Positions 40,889-42,671 of a DNA stretch of 42,671 bases are shown one piece after another (within the stretch, counting starts at the first letter, position 1; each line of letters begins with the position of its first letter). The notes beneath the pieces were generated by a model that was given only the letters and a program-made list of their open reading frames with translations, searched no databases and was not told where the DNA came from. Both the position numbers and the translations under genes were made by a program. The stretch comes from Fusicatenibacter sp. (GTDB lineage: Bacteria > Bacillota > Clostridia > Lachnospirales > Lachnospiraceae): NCBI GenBank assembly GCA_017887445.1, contig JAGHIA010000120.1, positions 1 through 42,671 of the forward strand, given 5' to 3'.

Positions 40889-42427
40889 ATGCAGAATCAG
40901 CGTTATAAAAATCCTATTATATCCGGATATCATCCGGATCCCTCCATCTGCCGGGTGGGGGATGATTATTATATTGTCAATTCAACCTTCGAATATTTCC
41001 CCGGCGTGCCGGTGTACCACAGCAAAAATCTTGTCAACTGGGAGCTTCTGGGCCATTGTCTGACCTCCAGGGAGCAGGTGATGCTGGACAAGTGCCGTGT
41101 GTCCGGAGGAATCTTCGCGCCTACCCTGCGCTGGCATGACGGCTGGTTCTTTATGACCACCACCAACACCAGCTATGGCGGAAATTTTATCGTCCACAGC
41201 CGTGAGCCGCAGAAAGGCTGGTCCGGGCCCGCGTGGGTGGACCAGGGCGGCATCGATCCGTCGCTGCTGTTTGACGACGATGGAAAAGTATACTATACCA
41301 CCGCGGGCAACGACGAGACAGGCCGTTCCTGCATTCTCATCAGCGAGGTGGACCCGTTTACAGGAAAACGCCTGACGGAATGCAAAGTCTTAAGCTATGG
41401 CTGCGGCGGACGTTATCCGGAGGGCCCCCATCTGTATAAAATCAACGGAAAGTATTATCTGATGCTGGCGGAGGGCGGCACCGAGTACGGCCACATGGAG
41501 ACCATGCAGCGGGCGGACAGTCCCTACGGCCCCTATGAACCCTGCCCCCACAACCCGATCCTGTCCCACAAGGAAGACCAGCGGGAAGAGATCTACTGCA
41601 CCGGTCATGCGGATCTGACCGAGGACGCCAACGGAAACTGGTGGCTGGTATGCCTGGCGACCCGGCCCTGCGGAGGAAAAAATAACCGTGTGCTCATGCA
41701 CAATCTCGGCAGGGAAACCTTCCTGTCTCCGGTAATCTGGGACGAGAACGGCTGGCCGGTGGTGGGCGGCCATGGACTGATCGACCTGGAGATGGAGGGG
41801 CCGCTGCCGGGTCCGGCAAAGCCGGTGTGCAGAAGCTTTCATGAGGACTTTTCCGGCACGGAAGCTTCCCTTCACTACAATTACCTGCGCAACCCGAAGC
41901 TGGAAAATTACCTCTGGTCGCCAAAGGACAGAACGCTTGTGCTGAAGGGCACGGAAGTTACCCTCAATGAGCAGGATACGCCCACATGGATCGGTGTGCG
42001 CCAGAAGGATTTTGACACAGTAACCACCATGAAACTGCGTCCGCTGGGCGAGATCCAGGGAATGCGTCTGGGACTGACCGCCTATTACAACAAGGATTAT
42101 CACTATGAAATTTATCTGACCAGAGAACTGGAAACGTGGAAGATCTGCCTGGCAAAGCATGTCCACGATATCTTTGTTGTGACGGAACAGACGCAGGTGG
42201 AACTGCCGGAAGATGGAAATCTGTGGCTGCGGGTGGAATCAGACCGGGAGAAATATACCTTCCTGTACAGCACGGATGGGGAAACCTACCAGAAACTGGG
42301 CACCGGACTGGCGGTGGGACTTTGTACAGAGGGAACCCGCACCATGACGTTCACCGGAACTTATCTGGCCATGTTCGCGGAGCGGGCGGACGTGGAAGTC
42401 TGCGGGTTTGATGTGGAGGTATTCTGA
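40889..42427 (+). CDS. GH43 beta-xylosidase / alpha-arabinofuranosidase
   Basis: The 512-residue protein has the GH43 propeller with base D17 in HPDPSIC, D123 in GIDPSLLF and acid E178 in RYPEGPHLY, then a C-terminal beta-sandwich (about 320-512). There is no signal peptide, so it is cytoplasmic. It is related to, but distinct from, the GH43 at 17317: the loops between catalytic residues differ, so bond preference may differ. ATG 40889 starts at the conserved NPIISGYHPDPS region; AAAGGA lies 11-12 bases upstream, slightly far. In-frame codons before it run into a repeat remnant and are unlikely to be translated. Confidence 0.92.
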   Translation: MQNQRYKNPIISGYHPDPSICRVGDDYYIVNSTFEYFPGVPVYHSKNLVNWELLGHCLTSREQVMLDKCRVSGGIFAPTLRWHDGWFFMTTTNTSYGGNFIVHSREPQKGWSGPAWVDQGGIDPSLLFDDDGKVYYTTAGNDETGRSCILISEVDPFTGKRLTECKVLSYGCGGRYPEGPHLYKINGKYYLMLAEGGTEYGHMETMQRADSPYGPYEPCPHNPILSHKEDQREEIYCTGHADLTEDANGNWWLVCLATRPCGGKNNRVLMHNLGRETFLSPVIWDENGWPVVGGHGLIDLEMEGPLPGPAKPVCRSFHEDFSGTEASLHYNYLRNPKLENYLWSPKDRTLVLKGTEVTLNEQDTPTWIGVRQKDFDTVTTMKLRPLGEIQGMRLGLTAYYNKDYHYEIYLTRELETWKICLAKHVHDIFVVTEQTQVELPEDGNLWLRVESDREKYTFLYSTDGETYQKLGTGLAVGLCTEGTRTMTFTGTYLAMFAERADVEVCGFDVEVF

Positions 42428-42467
42428 GGATCTGTCTTGCTGACGTGATCTGAATATTGTTGATATG

Positions 42468-42548
42468 TGGTAACAATTCAGCCTGCCACTATCCCGTGAG
42501 GTATTTTCGCACAGAATGTGCGAAAATACCGAGGCCTGCAGCGCGGGG
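42468..42548. repeat. Family A remnant with a perfect 14-bp hairpin
   Basis: GGTAACAATTCAGCCTGCC is followed by GGTATTTTCGCACA-GAA-TGTGCGAAAATACC (42500-42530) and GAGGCCTGCAGCGCG. The flanking motif GAGGCCTGCAG also occurs at 26174. Confidence 0.65.
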
Positions 42549-42575
42549 CTGTGAAAAAAGCATAACCTAAAAACA

Positions 42576-42616
42576 AAGAAGGATCATGGGGCAAAAATAA
42601 TCCCAAGATCCTTCTT
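42576..42616 (+). terminator. Terminator after the second GH43 gene
   Basis: AAGAAGGATC pairs with GATCCTTCTT, with inner TGGG/CCCA pairing, followed by TT and a T-rich stretch. It may work in both directions. Nothing further is supported in 42617-42671. Confidence 0.8.
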
Positions 42617-42671
42617 TTGTGTTAAAATTAACTTGCCATGATAATTACTAACACATTTCATTCTAACGCAA

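Noticed and set aside
1223-42548. CRISPR array
   Set aside because: Repeats are dispersed, palindromic and of unequal spacing; there are no regular spacers and no cas genes.

Overview
The window looks like a chromosomal segment from an anaerobic, low-to-mid G+C Firmicute, most likely a gut Lachnospiraceae (Clostridia). Evidence: strong AGGAGG-type ribosome sites, YesM/YesN-type two-component systems beside CUT1 sugar ABC importers, a rubredoxin-fused glutamate-synthase-like protein, a QueT transporter, and a secreted xylanase ending in an SPKTG sortase signal. This placement is inference; no species is claimed.

Layout. 1-1500: 3' end of a 23S rRNA gene, then queT and tRNA-Pro(CGG) on the minus strand. 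1522-4475: a rubredoxin/glutamate-synthase-like flavoprotein and a membrane-anchored phospholipase-D-type enzyme. 4796-18864: a complete xylan-use locus with sensor kinase, AraC-type regulator, solute-binding lipoprotein, two permeases, wall-anchored GH10 xylanase, GH8 exo-oligoxylanase and GH43 beta-xylosidase. 19057-19581: a GNAT acetyltransferase (minus). 19759-20076: a truncated ImmA/IrrE-type gene abutting a second sugar locus at 20087-28672 (kinase, atypical AraC-type regulator, binding protein, two permeases, GH3). 28700-38010: an A+T-richer accessory island. 38394-42427: a second GH3 and a second GH43 enzyme.

The sugar genes form a coherent pathway. The surface GH10 enzyme cuts xylan outside the cell and CUT1 importers take up the oligosaccharides. 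GH8, GH43 and GH3 enzymes, all without signal peptides, finish the job in the cytoplasm. Neither importer has its own ATPase gene, so a shared MsmK/MsmX-type ATPase elsewhere is expected.

The island has two parts. The first (28825-32784) is a BlaI/BlaR1-type repressor-sensor pair with a small secreted protein, divergent from a secreted papain-like cysteine peptidase. Two back-to-back sigma-A-type promoters each carry the same 15-bp sequence just after the -10 box, so BlaI probably controls both directions. The second (33238-37879) is an ABC-2-type exporter (two membrane proteins and an ATPase) flanked by lipoprotein or anchored proteins, with remnants of a duplicated gene around the last one.

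Intergenic spaces are crowded with at least two families of palindromic repeats. One is centred on GTAAC-N-TTCAGCC and the other on GAGCGTGTTTGAA; one copy of the second forms a 158-bp near-complete hairpin.
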